Below are positions 41,242 through 49,663 of a stretch of 64,000 bases of DNA, piece by piece; position 1 is the first letter of the stretch, and every line of letters begins with the position of its first letter. The notes under the pieces were generated by a model. That model saw nothing but the letters and a program-made list of their open reading frames with translations. It was not told the DNA's origin and searched no databases. Origin of the DNA: Flavobacterium fluvii (GTDB lineage: Bacteria; Bacteroidota; Bacteroidia; Flavobacteriales; Flavobacteriaceae); assembly GCF_900129545.1 (NCBI RefSeq), contig NZ_FQWB01000008.1, positions 62,001-126,000 of the forward strand. The letters run 5' to 3'. The position numbers were made by a program, and so were the translations under genes.

Positions 41242-43554
41242 ATGAGACTAAATAAAATTTTAAAAATCGGGAACATAGGAATAAGCATTGCCCTTATTTT
41301 TCTAGTATCATGTAAAACCGAAATAACAACTTCTCTTCCAAAGAAACAATTGGTGGACAAGGTATATCCTTTGCTTGACACGGAAAACTCGCGTTGGTTT
41401 TTCTTTTCATCCGCAAGCCGTCCATTTGGCATGATGAATTTAAGCCCGGACACGGGAATCAATGGCGATTGGGGAGGTGGATACAAGTACACGACAGATA
41501 CAATAAAAGGTTTTAGCCATATTCATGAATGGCAAATGTCTGGACTTTCCGTGATGCCGGTAACCATTTCTGAAGAGTCCAATAAAAATATTTTTAAAGA
41601 TTTTTACTCTAAATTTAGTCATGAAACCGAAAAAATAAGTCCAGGATATCATTCCCTGCTATTGGACAGATACCAAATAAACACGGAATTGACCAGTACA
41701 AAAAGAGTAGGTTTTCATAGATACACGTTTCCAGAAAACACTCAAAAAGCCATTCTTTTCAATCTCAATACCATCTTGGGGCCTTGTGACAATACAAATG
41801 GAACATTGGAAAAGAATAACGATTACGAGCTTTCCGGAACATTGGTAATGAGTCCAAATTTTAGACGCCCAAAACCATTGAAGGTATTTTTTATGATCAA
41901 GACTAATGCGCCAATTGCTTCCATAAAGCAAGACGCTGTTACGGGTAATTATTTGGTAAATTTGGGTAAATTTGATAAAAAAGTATTGATGAAAGTCGGT
42001 ATTTCTTATACTTCGGTTGAAAACGCCACGATCAACATCCAAGAAGAATTGCCGCATTGGGATTTTGACAAAGTCGTTGCAGAATCAAGAACCGAATGGA
42101 ACAATTTGTTGGGCAGAATCAAGGTTGAAGGCGGAACAGAAACCGATCAGAGACGATTTTACACTGACCTTTGGCACGCTTTGCAAGGACGAAAAATGAT
42201 CAGTGATGCAAATGGTGCCTATCCGGACAATACGGGAAAAAACTTCAGGATTGGGCAATTGCCGCTTGATGAAAACGGGAAACCAAAATTCAATCAATAC
42301 AATTCCGATTCGTTTTGGGGAGCCCAATGGACGATAAATTCACTTTGGGGTCTTGTTTACCCAGAAATTATGGAAGAATTTGTACATTCATTGATGCAAT
42401 ATTATAAAGATGGCGGAATGATTCCTCGTGGTCCTTCCGGAGGCAATTATACCTTTGTGATGACGGGAGCTTCGACAACTCCTTTTATCGTTAGTGCCAT
42501 TCAAAAAGGATTGGTAAAAGAAGATTTGGAATCCATTTATGCGGCACTCAAAAAAAACCACATGCTCAATGGCATTATGGGAAAAGCGGGTTATGAACAC
42601 AACACCAATAGTGGAGGAGGATTAAAATATTATATGGAAAAGGGCTTTGTGCCTTATCCAATCCCTGAAGGCGAATTTGGAAGTCACCAAGACGGTGCCA
42701 GCCAAACTTTGGAATACGCTTATCAAGACTGGACTTTGGCGCAATTGGCCAAGAAATTAAATTATGAAGCCGATTATAATTATTTTATGGCCAGATCCAA
42801 AAATTATAAAAATATATTTGATAAAACAACAGGATGGATGCGCCCTAAAAATGCTGATGGAAAATGGTTCGAAAACTTCGATCCGTACCAATATGAGAAT
42901 GGCTTTGTAGAATCGAATGGTGCGCAATCAACTTGGTTTGTGCCGCAAGATATTGATGGTTTGGCTGAATTGATGGGTGGAAAAGAAAAAGCGGTGGCAA
43001 AATTAAACGCTCAATTTGAAGCTGCCCAAAAGTTGAAATTCACTTCTGGAACCTCGCACGATGCTGAATTGCATCCGGAGTTAAGCCGCATTCCAATCAA
43101 TTTTGGCAACCAACCTTCGATTCAAACTTCCTATATTTTCAACTTGTTGGGAAGACCCGATTTGACACAGTATTGGACCCGAAACGTCGTTAAGGAAACC
43201 TTTAGCGGATTGTCGCCAAGTACAGGTTATAACGGGGATGAAGATCAAGGTTTAATGGGGAGTTTAAATGTATTGTTTAAAATTGGATTGTTTCAAATGA
43301 ATGGGGGTACATCAGAAAATCCTGAATACCAGATAGGAAGCCCCATATTTAATAAAGTGTCCATTCAATTGAATCCAAAGTATTATCCGGGTAAAAAGTT
43401 GGTCATTAAAGCCAGCAACAATAGCCCAGAAAACGTTTATGTCAACACGATAAACTTCAACAAAAAAACCGTAAAAAACCTTAGTATTTCTCATAGAGAT
43501 ATTACAAATGGTGGTGAATTAATTTTGGAAATGTCCAATAAACCAACGAAATAA
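41242..43554 (+). CDS. GH92 alpha-mannosidase (lipoprotein)
   Basis: 770 residues. Lipobox Cys24 (IFLVSC), so likely anchored in the outer membrane. GH92 N-terminal beta-sandwich (GFSHIHEWQMSGLSVMPVTI, about 90-110) and (alpha/alpha)6 catalytic domain. Conserved signatures: SFWGAQWTINSLWGLVYPE, GSHQDGASQTLEYAYQDW, GFVESNGAQSTWFVPQDIDGL (Glu557), GNQPSIQTSYIFN, YNGDEDQGLMGSLNVLFKIGLF (Asp666 and Asp668). The spacing Glu557–Asp666/668 equals that of the catalytic residues of BT3990 (Glu533, Asp642/644, from memory). It is a calcium-dependent inverting exo-alpha-mannosidase; linkage unknown. Second GH92 gene 60 bp downstream. Confidence 0.93.
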   Translation: MRLNKILKIGNIGISIALIFLVSCKTEITTSLPKKQLVDKVYPLLDTENSRWFFFSSASRPFGMMNLSPDTGINGDWGGGYKYTTDTIKGFSHIHEWQMSGLSVMPVTISEESNKNIFKDFYSKFSHETEKISPGYHSLLLDRYQINTELTSTKRVGFHRYTFPENTQKAILFNLNTILGPCDNTNGTLEKNNDYELSGTLVMSPNFRRPKPLKVFFMIKTNAPIASIKQDAVTGNYLVNLGKFDKKVLMKVGISYTSVENATINIQEELPHWDFDKVVAESRTEWNNLLGRIKVEGGTETDQRRFYTDLWHALQGRKMISDANGAYPDNTGKNFRIGQLPLDENGKPKFNQYNSDSFWGAQWTINSLWGLVYPEIMEEFVHSLMQYYKDGGMIPRGPSGGNYTFVMTGASTTPFIVSAIQKGLVKEDLESIYAALKKNHMLNGIMGKAGYEHNTNSGGGLKYYMEKGFVPYPIPEGEFGSHQDGASQTLEYAYQDWTLAQLAKKLNYEADYNYFMARSKNYKNIFDKTTGWMRPKNADGKWFENFDPYQYENGFVESNGAQSTWFVPQDIDGLAELMGGKEKAVAKLNAQFEAAQKLKFTSGTSHDAELHPELSRIPINFGNQPSIQTSYIFNLLGRPDLTQYWTRNVVKETFSGLSPSTGYNGDEDQGLMGSLNVLFKIGLFQMNGGTSENPEYQIGSPIFNKVSIQLNPKYYPGKKLVIKASNNSPENVYVNTINFNKKTVKNLSISHRDITNGGELILEMSNKPTK

Positions 43555-43614
43555 TATTTTATTAAAAAACCAATTGACAACAAAAAACAATACCAATTCA
43601 AAGCATAAAAGAAA

Positions 43615-45891
43615 ATGAAATTGAATACTAAAATCATGTTTTTTTTAGGGATGTCGTTATTCTTTTCGACAACAATCAATGCCCAAAACCAGCTTCATAA
43701 TTACGTAGATCCCATGATTGGGTCAGAAGGCGACGGAAGAGTGTTTATTGGTCCTTCTTGTCCTTACGGCATGGTCAAACCAAGTCCGGATTGCACGGTG
43801 AGACCCAATAGTGGTTGGTTGCCGTTGCCAACAGAAGTAACGGGATTCAGTCAAGTTCACGTTAGTGGGACTGGTGGTGGTCAAAAATACGGGAATATCC
43901 AGATCATGCCTTTTTCCGGTGCTTTGGATAAATTAGATCAAACTTCTTATAGGGCAGAAGAAAACATAAAATTGGGTTATTATGAAACGGTTTTCAAAGA
44001 AAATCAGATAAAAACGGAAATAACGACAGCCGAGAAAGTTTCGTTTTATCGCATTACGTATCCCAAAAACGCATCCAAAGAGTTAAAGATTGACCCAGGT
44101 TTTTTCTTGGGAGAAAATCCTGAACCCAACGCAAGAGAAGCCCAGCAATTTGTTGGTTCCCAAATCGAAATTGTTTCGGACACAGAAGTAAGAGGATACA
44201 GCAGGATAAGAGGAGGATGGAATAACGGTCGTGCTTATACCGTTTACTTTTGGGCAGTTTTCGACCAGCCAATTGCCAAACATGTTACTTGGAAAGACGG
44301 CAAATTTTACGCCAACCAATCGGCTCAATTTGATTCAGGAAAAAAAACGGCTGCACTACTTTCTTTTGGTACAGCTGGAAAGCAAGAACTGAATGTCAAA
44401 ATCGGAATCTCGTTTTTGAGTGAGCTGAAAGCCAAAAACAATATTGAAACAGAAATTCCGCATTGGAATTTCAATACCGTTTTATCCGCATTGGAAAACA
44501 AATGGGAGCAATTGTTAAGTCGCATCAAACTGTCGGCAGACACCTCCAATGAGTATAAAAAAATGTTTTACACGGGCTTGTACCATACCATGATAATGCC
44601 TGTAAACAGAACGGGAGAAAATCCGTTGTGGGAAAATGATGGGCCATATTATGATGATTTTTATACTATTTGGGATACTTTTAGAACATCCAGTCCTTTG
44701 ATAACACTAATCGATTCCAAGCGTCAGGTAGAAATTGTCAATGCCATGCTAAATATCTACAAGCATGATGGTTATTTGCCGGAAGGCAGAAGCGGGAATG
44801 ATAACGGCCGTACTCAAGGCGGTTCTAATGCCGAGACTGTACTAGCTGATGCTTTTGTGAAAAATCTAAAAGGGATTGATTATGAACTGGCATTGAAAGC
44901 AATGCTGAAAGATGCAGAAGTTCCTCCGGGTGGAAATGAAGAGAAAGAAGGCCGTGCCGGATTAGTGGATTATTTGCGATTGGGCTATGTGCCATTTGGG
45001 GTGGGTCGTGCTGGAAACTGTACCATGGATTATGCCTACAACGATTATAATATAGCAACGGTTGCCAAAGGATTGAATCGTATGGATATTTATGACAGAT
45101 ACATGAAACAATCCAATAATTGGAAAAATTTATGGCGAGCCGATTATGAAAATAAAGGCACCAAAGGTTTCATCATGCCCAAAGATGCGGCCGGCAATTG
45201 GTTGGATGATGTTGTTTTTGGAGAGTCAAAAATTCAAAAGCCAACCTATAAATATACGCCGACAATTACGGAATCTCCTTGGTATGTTTGTCATTGGTGC
45301 GTGTTTTTTTATGAAGGAACTTCTTGGGAATATTCTTTGAGTGTCCCGCATGACTTACCTGAAGTTGTTCGTAAATCAGGCGGTGAATTGGCTTTCCAAA
45401 AAAGATTGGATACATTTTTTGACAACAAATTGTATGATGTTTCCAATGAGCCTTCTTTTTTGGCGCCGACTATGTATCATTGGATAGGAAAACCGTATTT
45501 AAGCAGTGACAGAATCATGGGAATCATTAATGAGAGTTTCAATACTTCCCATGCAGGTTTGCCGGGCAATGACGATTCCGGTGCGATGTCGTCTTGGTTG
45601 GCTTTCCACATGATAGGGTTGTATCCAAACGCAGGTCAGCCTTATTATTTACTGAATACGCCATTAATCAAAGAAACCACATTGCAGTTGGAAGACGGGA
45701 AAAGTTTCAAGATTACGACCAAAAATTTAAGTGATACCAAGAAGTATGTAAAATCGGCTTTGTTGAACGGAAAGCCTTTCAACCAAGCTTGGATTTTACA
45801 CGAAGACATCGTTAAAGGAGGCGAATTGATTTTGGAAATGGACTCCAAACCTTCGGCTTGGGGCACCACTATTTTACCACCAACAAAATAA
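43615..45891 (+). CDS. GH92 alpha-mannosidase (periplasmic)
   Basis: 758 residues with a cleavable signal peptide (IMFFLGMSLFFSTTINAQ) rather than a lipobox. GH92 motifs of the other sequence type: VDPMIGSEGDGRVFIGPSCPYGMVKPSPD, GFSQVHVSGTGGGQKYG, FYTGLYHTMIMPVNRT, DFYTIWDTFRTSSPL, YEGTSWEYSLSVPHD, NEPSFLAPTMYHW and LPGNDDSGAMSSWLAFHMIGLYP (Asp653/Asp654). The two GH92s differ in motif class and location, suggesting two linkages or a surface step followed by a periplasmic step. The end of the gene is 7 bp from the next one. Confidence 0.93.
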   Translation: MKLNTKIMFFLGMSLFFSTTINAQNQLHNYVDPMIGSEGDGRVFIGPSCPYGMVKPSPDCTVRPNSGWLPLPTEVTGFSQVHVSGTGGGQKYGNIQIMPFSGALDKLDQTSYRAEENIKLGYYETVFKENQIKTEITTAEKVSFYRITYPKNASKELKIDPGFFLGENPEPNAREAQQFVGSQIEIVSDTEVRGYSRIRGGWNNGRAYTVYFWAVFDQPIAKHVTWKDGKFYANQSAQFDSGKKTAALLSFGTAGKQELNVKIGISFLSELKAKNNIETEIPHWNFNTVLSALENKWEQLLSRIKLSADTSNEYKKMFYTGLYHTMIMPVNRTGENPLWENDGPYYDDFYTIWDTFRTSSPLITLIDSKRQVEIVNAMLNIYKHDGYLPEGRSGNDNGRTQGGSNAETVLADAFVKNLKGIDYELALKAMLKDAEVPPGGNEEKEGRAGLVDYLRLGYVPFGVGRAGNCTMDYAYNDYNIATVAKGLNRMDIYDRYMKQSNNWKNLWRADYENKGTKGFIMPKDAAGNWLDDVVFGESKIQKPTYKYTPTITESPWYVCHWCVFFYEGTSWEYSLSVPHDLPEVVRKSGGELAFQKRLDTFFDNKLYDVSNEPSFLAPTMYHWIGKPYLSSDRIMGIINESFNTSHAGLPGNDDSGAMSSWLAFHMIGLYPNAGQPYYLLNTPLIKETTLQLEDGKSFKITTKNLSDTKKYVKSALLNGKPFNQAWILHEDIVKGGELILEMDSKPSAWGTTILPPTK

Positions 45892-45898
45892 GCAACAG

Positions 45899-46468
45899 AT
45901 GAAAAATATAATTGCCACAATCGTTTTTTGTTCACTATTTCAAATGGTGACAGCACAAAGCCATATACCCACGATTAAAAACAAAACAGAATTAAATTAT
46001 GTCTGCAAATTGCACGGGCAAACCAGAACCTTGACGCTAAACACCAAAATGACAGCCGATACGCTTGTGTTTGAATTGAATACCAAAGGCGTGAAAAACA
46101 GCAGTATCACAATTCGGCAGGAAGCATTGAAAAAGGGAAATGCCTTGAGTTATATTCAAGGCGAGGATTTAGAAGTTTTGGTATTGAAACCGACAGAGAC
46201 TTTTTTCATGATTTCGAGAGCGGCTTACCAAGATTTATTAAAAAACAACAAGTTCATTTATAACAATACCACCTATGTTTTAGATCAAAATGCCGACAAA
46301 AATCCGTTTGTACTAGACGGAAAATCGGTTGATGCTTTGCACGTAATTGCACAGATAGATGAAACCGAAATGTGGATTGTAAAAAATCTGGATTACCCTT
46401 TAATCTGTAAAATGACCAAAAACCCATTGGGAATAAATTTCACGCTCGTGAAAATTGAGGATAAGTAA
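45899..46468 (+). CDS. Hypothetical secreted protein of the PUL
   Basis: 189 residues with a signal peptide (IIATIVFCSLFQMVTAQ) and a mature beta-rich domain (LNYVCKLHGQTRTLTLNTKMTADTLVFELNTKG.., IYNNTTYVLDQNADKNPFVLDGKSVDALHVIAQIDETEMWIVKN). No family recognised. It is tightly packed between GH92 (7 bp) and the following toroid-like gene, so it is in the operon. The pattern of a small beta-barrel-like domain with a DEVETEMWIVK-type sentence is seen in some DUF families of PULs, but I cannot name one. Confidence 0.75.
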   Translation: MKNIIATIVFCSLFQMVTAQSHIPTIKNKTELNYVCKLHGQTRTLTLNTKMTADTLVFELNTKGVKNSSITIRQEALKKGNALSYIQGEDLEVLVLKPTETFFMISRAAYQDLLKNNKFIYNNTTYVLDQNADKNPFVLDGKSVDALHVIAQIDETEMWIVKNLDYPLICKMTKNPLGINFTLVKIEDK

Positions 46469-46505
46469 TTTAAACCAACCAAAAACCAACCGAAAAACCT
46501 ACAGC

Positions 46506-48302
46506 ATGAAAAATAAAATGAGTCGTGGAAAATTTATTAGACTTGGTGGACTGACATTGGCAGGAGCATTGGTTAGCGATCTTGTTTTTGCAAATGATTT
46601 ATTTTCAGATAATGGCAAGACAAAAGTGGATACGCAATTAATGAAAAAACTCCTTTTGAACAATGATGCCAAAGTGAAGAGCATATTGGATAAAGGATTG
46701 GTTAATCCCAATATTCGCATCAGTAATTTTAGGCCATTGGCAGGTGCCATAACTGCGATGACCGCTTCGATATCCCATTCGGAATCGGAATATTACAAGT
46801 CCAAAGTTTTGGAAGAGAAACTGAATCAAGTAATGGATATAATGTTGAAGGAGCAATACAGTGATGGCACATTGGATGCGGGAGGCAACAGACAATCACC
46901 GCCTGATACCGCTTTTATTTTGGAATATATTTGTCCGGCTGCCGCAGTGTTGAATCTGGAAAAACAGAAAGATTTGGAAGGGTTGAGAAACAAAATGAAA
47001 AGTTTTATCGTCAATGCGGGAGAAGCCATGGTTACTGGAGGGGTTCATACTCCAAACCACAGATGGGTTGTCAGTGCCGCTTTGGCCAATATCAATTTTT
47101 TGTATCCGGATGCCAAATATGTCAGAAGAATTGACCAATGGCTGGCCGAGGGGATTTACATCGATGCCGAGGGTCATTATTCGGAGCGAAGCGGAATTTA
47201 TTCCGTTGTCATCGACAAAGCATTGATTACCATTGCAAGATTGTTGAACAAACCGGAATTGTTGAATATTGTTCAAAAAAACCTGACGACCTATTTTTAT
47301 TATATGGAACCCAATGGAGATTTGGTTTCCGTTGATTCCAGAAGACAGGATCAATTTATGGACATAAATAGCTCCAAATTTTATTTGCCATACCGTTACA
47401 TGGCCATTTATGCCAACAATCCAATGTTTGCCCAGATGGCTAAAAATATCGAAAATCTTCCCGATTTTACTACTGAAACCCTTTCAGGTTCGTTGTTGTT
47501 TTTTATGGAAAACAAAGAGCTTCAGCAACCGCTTCCGGTTGCAGCCAATGTGGAGAATGATTATGAAAAGTTTTTTGCATTGTCCAATTTGGCCAGAATC
47601 AGGCGCGGAAAAACGGCTGTAACATTATTTGGCGGAAATGACAAACCGGTAATGATTGTTTCCGGGAGATCCTCAAATCCCAACTTTTTGATGTACAGGA
47701 AAAGTGATGCCATACTGAAATACATGCGTTTGTCCACTTCGTTTTTTAGAATGGGATATTTCAGTAGTGACGGCATCATCAAAGAAGGAAATAAATATAT
47801 TTTGAAGGAAACCAAGGAAGCGGATTATTACCAGCCTCTTGCCGCAGAATTCCGCAAAGCCGACGGGGATTATACATTATCGCCATCACCGGATGGTCGA
47901 TTTTGGAATAAAATGGAATTTGATTCCCGATCAAAAAGCAATGTAAAACAGCAAATTACCGTGATTGAAGTTACGGAAAATAATGGAAGGCTAAATTTGG
48001 ATTTTAAAGTGGATGGCCCACCCAATGTTGAAGTGACAATAGAAATGTGCTTTAAAGAAGGAAGCAACATTACGGGAGCCGTGAAGGATGAAAAGAACAA
48101 TTATTTCTTGAATTCTGGATTGGCAGAATTGTCCATGGGGGCAGATAGCATTCAATTTGGCCCTGGAAAGGTGGAACATCGCAATATAGATAATTTGGAC
48201 AGTGAAATATATACCTATCATCAAGGCAGTTTGCGTACAAATGGCGTACATGTTTACATTACGGGATTCACCCCATTTAGGCATAAAATGACGATTTCAT
48301 AA
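46506..48302 (+). CDS. Secreted protein of unknown function, heparinase-like (alpha/alpha) toroid suspected
   Basis: 598 residues from the ATG at 46506 (MKNKMSRGKFIRLGG); the longer frame from 46455 overlaps the preceding stop and is unlikely. The N-terminus RGKFIRLGGLTLAGALVSDLVFA looks like an export signal, Tat-like in shape but lacking the twin arginine. Residues about 40-330 are helical repeats (EEKLNQVMDIMLKEQYSDGTLDAGGNRQSPPDTAFILEYICPAAAVL.., GGVHTPNHRWVVSAALANINFLYPD, EGIYIDAEGHYSERSGIYSVVIDKALI), as in alpha/alpha toroid lyases and unsaturated-glycoside hydrolases. Residues about 370-598 are beta-rich, as in heparinase II/III proteins. The HTPNHRW and H.S.RSG.Y segments are candidate active-site pieces. 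A carbohydrate lyase or hydrolase role is inferred from context. Confidence 0.6.
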   Translation: MKNKMSRGKFIRLGGLTLAGALVSDLVFANDLFSDNGKTKVDTQLMKKLLLNNDAKVKSILDKGLVNPNIRISNFRPLAGAITAMTASISHSESEYYKSKVLEEKLNQVMDIMLKEQYSDGTLDAGGNRQSPPDTAFILEYICPAAAVLNLEKQKDLEGLRNKMKSFIVNAGEAMVTGGVHTPNHRWVVSAALANINFLYPDAKYVRRIDQWLAEGIYIDAEGHYSERSGIYSVVIDKALITIARLLNKPELLNIVQKNLTTYFYYMEPNGDLVSVDSRRQDQFMDINSSKFYLPYRYMAIYANNPMFAQMAKNIENLPDFTTETLSGSLLFFMENKELQQPLPVAANVENDYEKFFALSNLARIRRGKTAVTLFGGNDKPVMIVSGRSSNPNFLMYRKSDAILKYMRLSTSFFRMGYFSSDGIIKEGNKYILKETKEADYYQPLAAEFRKADGDYTLSPSPDGRFWNKMEFDSRSKSNVKQQITVIEVTENNGRLNLDFKVDGPPNVEVTIEMCFKEGSNITGAVKDEKNNYFLNSGLAELSMGADSIQFGPGKVEHRNIDNLDSEIYTYHQGSLRTNGVHVYITGFTPFRHKMTIS

Positions 48303-48385
48303 TAAATGGAGGAATTTTTCTGGCATTGTAGAAAGTTTACTTAATTTTACGAAAAATTAAAATTAACCTATAAATAATTGAAATT

Positions 48386-49234
48386 ATGAAATTATCATTT
48401 ATGGCTGTTTTGCTGTTTGGTTGTGCTTGTTTTGGACAAAATAATACAGACACCAGTTTGTACATGAAGTCCGAAAAAATAACTTTCTTGACCGACATTG
48501 GTTCAGAATCAGGAGATTTATACCAGACAATTGGACATCACGGACCGGCAGTTGAAAACGAGTGGATGGCATTGAGAATCTATTTTAGTGACAAAGCGGC
48601 CATCGACGTTTACAATAAAGCAAAACCAGGTTTAGAGTTGAAACAAGCGCATTGGTATCCAACTCCAGAACAACAAAAACAAGGATGGGGAGCGGATTAT
48701 TATAAAGTGGCAGCTACCGTAGGTTTGGGAGGCGTGCGTCTTTGGGACGGAGAAAAAGTGGTTCCCTTGAATCCAGTAACCAATCGTTTGGCTCGTGTTG
48801 GAAAAACAGACACGACTTCATGGATGGAAATGATTTCCAAAGGAGTTCCCTACAAAGGAAAAAAAGTAGACATCATGGTTCGTGTTACCGTATTTTCCGG
48901 GAAAAGAGAGGCTAAAGTGGAAGCTTTTAGCTTGAATGGAGAAAAAGTACAGTTTGTTACGGGAGTAAATTATTTTAAAGATTTTAAAACCAAAAAAGGG
49001 AATAATTACATCGCTGTTTGGGGAAAACACCCTGAAGACGTGGCTGCCGAGGTTGTTGAAATTGGAGCGGCAATAAAATATAATCCAAAAGATTATGTGA
49101 AAAATACCGATGATGGAACACAGTATTTGTTAATCTCCAAACCGACAAAACATTTATCGACCGAAATAATTTCGGCAAGTGCCAGAGAAAAGGAAATAAA
49201 CACTATCGACAAACTAGAAGCTTACATCAAATAA
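48386..49234 (+). CDS. DUF4861-family secreted protein
   Basis: 282 residues with a signal peptide (FMAVLLFGCACFGQ; a cysteine at the end could make it a lipoprotein). Core: DLYQTIGHHGPAVENEWMALRIYFSDKAAIDVYNKAKPGLEL, AHWYPTPEQQKQGWGADYYKVAATVGLGGVRLWDGEKVVPLN.. This is characteristic of DUF4861, a family common in Bacteroidota PULs next to lyases and unsaturated-glycoside hydrolases; the biochemical role is not established to my knowledge. It lies 83 bp after the toroid-like gene and ends with a terminator hairpin. Confidence 0.78.
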   Translation: MKLSFMAVLLFGCACFGQNNTDTSLYMKSEKITFLTDIGSESGDLYQTIGHHGPAVENEWMALRIYFSDKAAIDVYNKAKPGLELKQAHWYPTPEQQKQGWGADYYKVAATVGLGGVRLWDGEKVVPLNPVTNRLARVGKTDTTSWMEMISKGVPYKGKKVDIMVRVTVFSGKREAKVEAFSLNGEKVQFVTGVNYFKDFKTKKGNNYIAVWGKHPEDVAAEVVEIGAAIKYNPKDYVKNTDDGTQYLLISKPTKHLSTEIISASAREKEINTIDKLEAYIK

Positions 49235-49259
49235 AGCAAAAAATTGGCTTTATTTTTTG
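49231..49259 (+). terminator. Terminator after the DUF4861 gene
   Basis: Stem ATAAAGC/GCTTTAT (49231-49237, 49247-49253) overlapping the stop codon, followed by TTTTTT. Confidence 0.7.
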
Positions 49260-49290
49260 TGGGATTTGAAATTCTGAAACGCAAAGAATA

Positions 49291-49370
49291 GTGCACAGAT
49301 GAGACGAATTTTAATGGATTGAAAATTTAAAATCAATCTTTTATTTGATCAATTGGTGTCATCTGTGTAC
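49291..49370. repeat. Extragenic inverted repeat (CACAGATGA type)
   Basis: Arms GTGCACAGATGA (49291-49302) and TCATCTGTGTAC (49359-49370) pair at 11 of 12 positions. Inner partial pairs (GATTG../..CAATC) and a T-run lie after the right arm. The GCACAGATGA..TCATCTGTGT pattern resembles dispersed extragenic repeats in flavobacterial genomes. It may act as a second terminator. Confidence 0.55.
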
Positions 49371-49491
49371 TCTTTTTTTGCTTTTTTTTAGGCAAAACGA
49401 TTGGGATTTATTATTTAATTTGTTGATTGTTAGTGTTTTATTAAAAAATGATTTGATTTTGATTATAGTGTAATTAATACAAAAAAAATAG

Positions 49492-49644
49492 AAATCCAGA
49501 ACAAATGATTATGTTTCGTTTGAAAAAGCGAAAGCATCCGGTGCTCGAGTCATTTCAAAGGATCATTACTTGCCAAGCCAACTATTCAAATCGGATTACA
49601 AAATTTCTTTTGAGAACAATACTTTTGAAAGAATAAAAAAATAA
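49492..49644 (+). pseudogene. Remnant: C-terminal end of a PI-PLC-like phosphodiesterase
   Basis: After a stop at 49489 there are 50 codons without a start: ..NDYVSFEKAKASGARVISKD, then HYLPSQLFKSDYKISFENNTFERIKK and stop. The pattern 'A..SGA..IS.D.Y.P....F..Y.V.F' matches, from memory, the C-terminus of calcium-dependent phosphoinositide phospholipase C-like proteins of Bacteroidota. Everything upstream of this tail is gone. If right, the PUL once encoded an enzyme cutting at phosphoinositol. Confidence 0.55.
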
Positions 49645-49663
49645 ATTAATTTACTATAATCGA

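Noticed and set aside
43105..43122. Gln624 in the GNQPS motif of the first GH92, first read as loss of the catalytic acid (as in phosphomannosidase-type GH92 enzymes).
   Set aside because: The spacing from Glu557 (GFVESNG) to Asp666/Asp668 equals that between the catalytic acid and base residues I remember for BT3990 (533 to 642/644), so the acid is Glu557 and is intact. The GNQPS motif is a subfamily feature.
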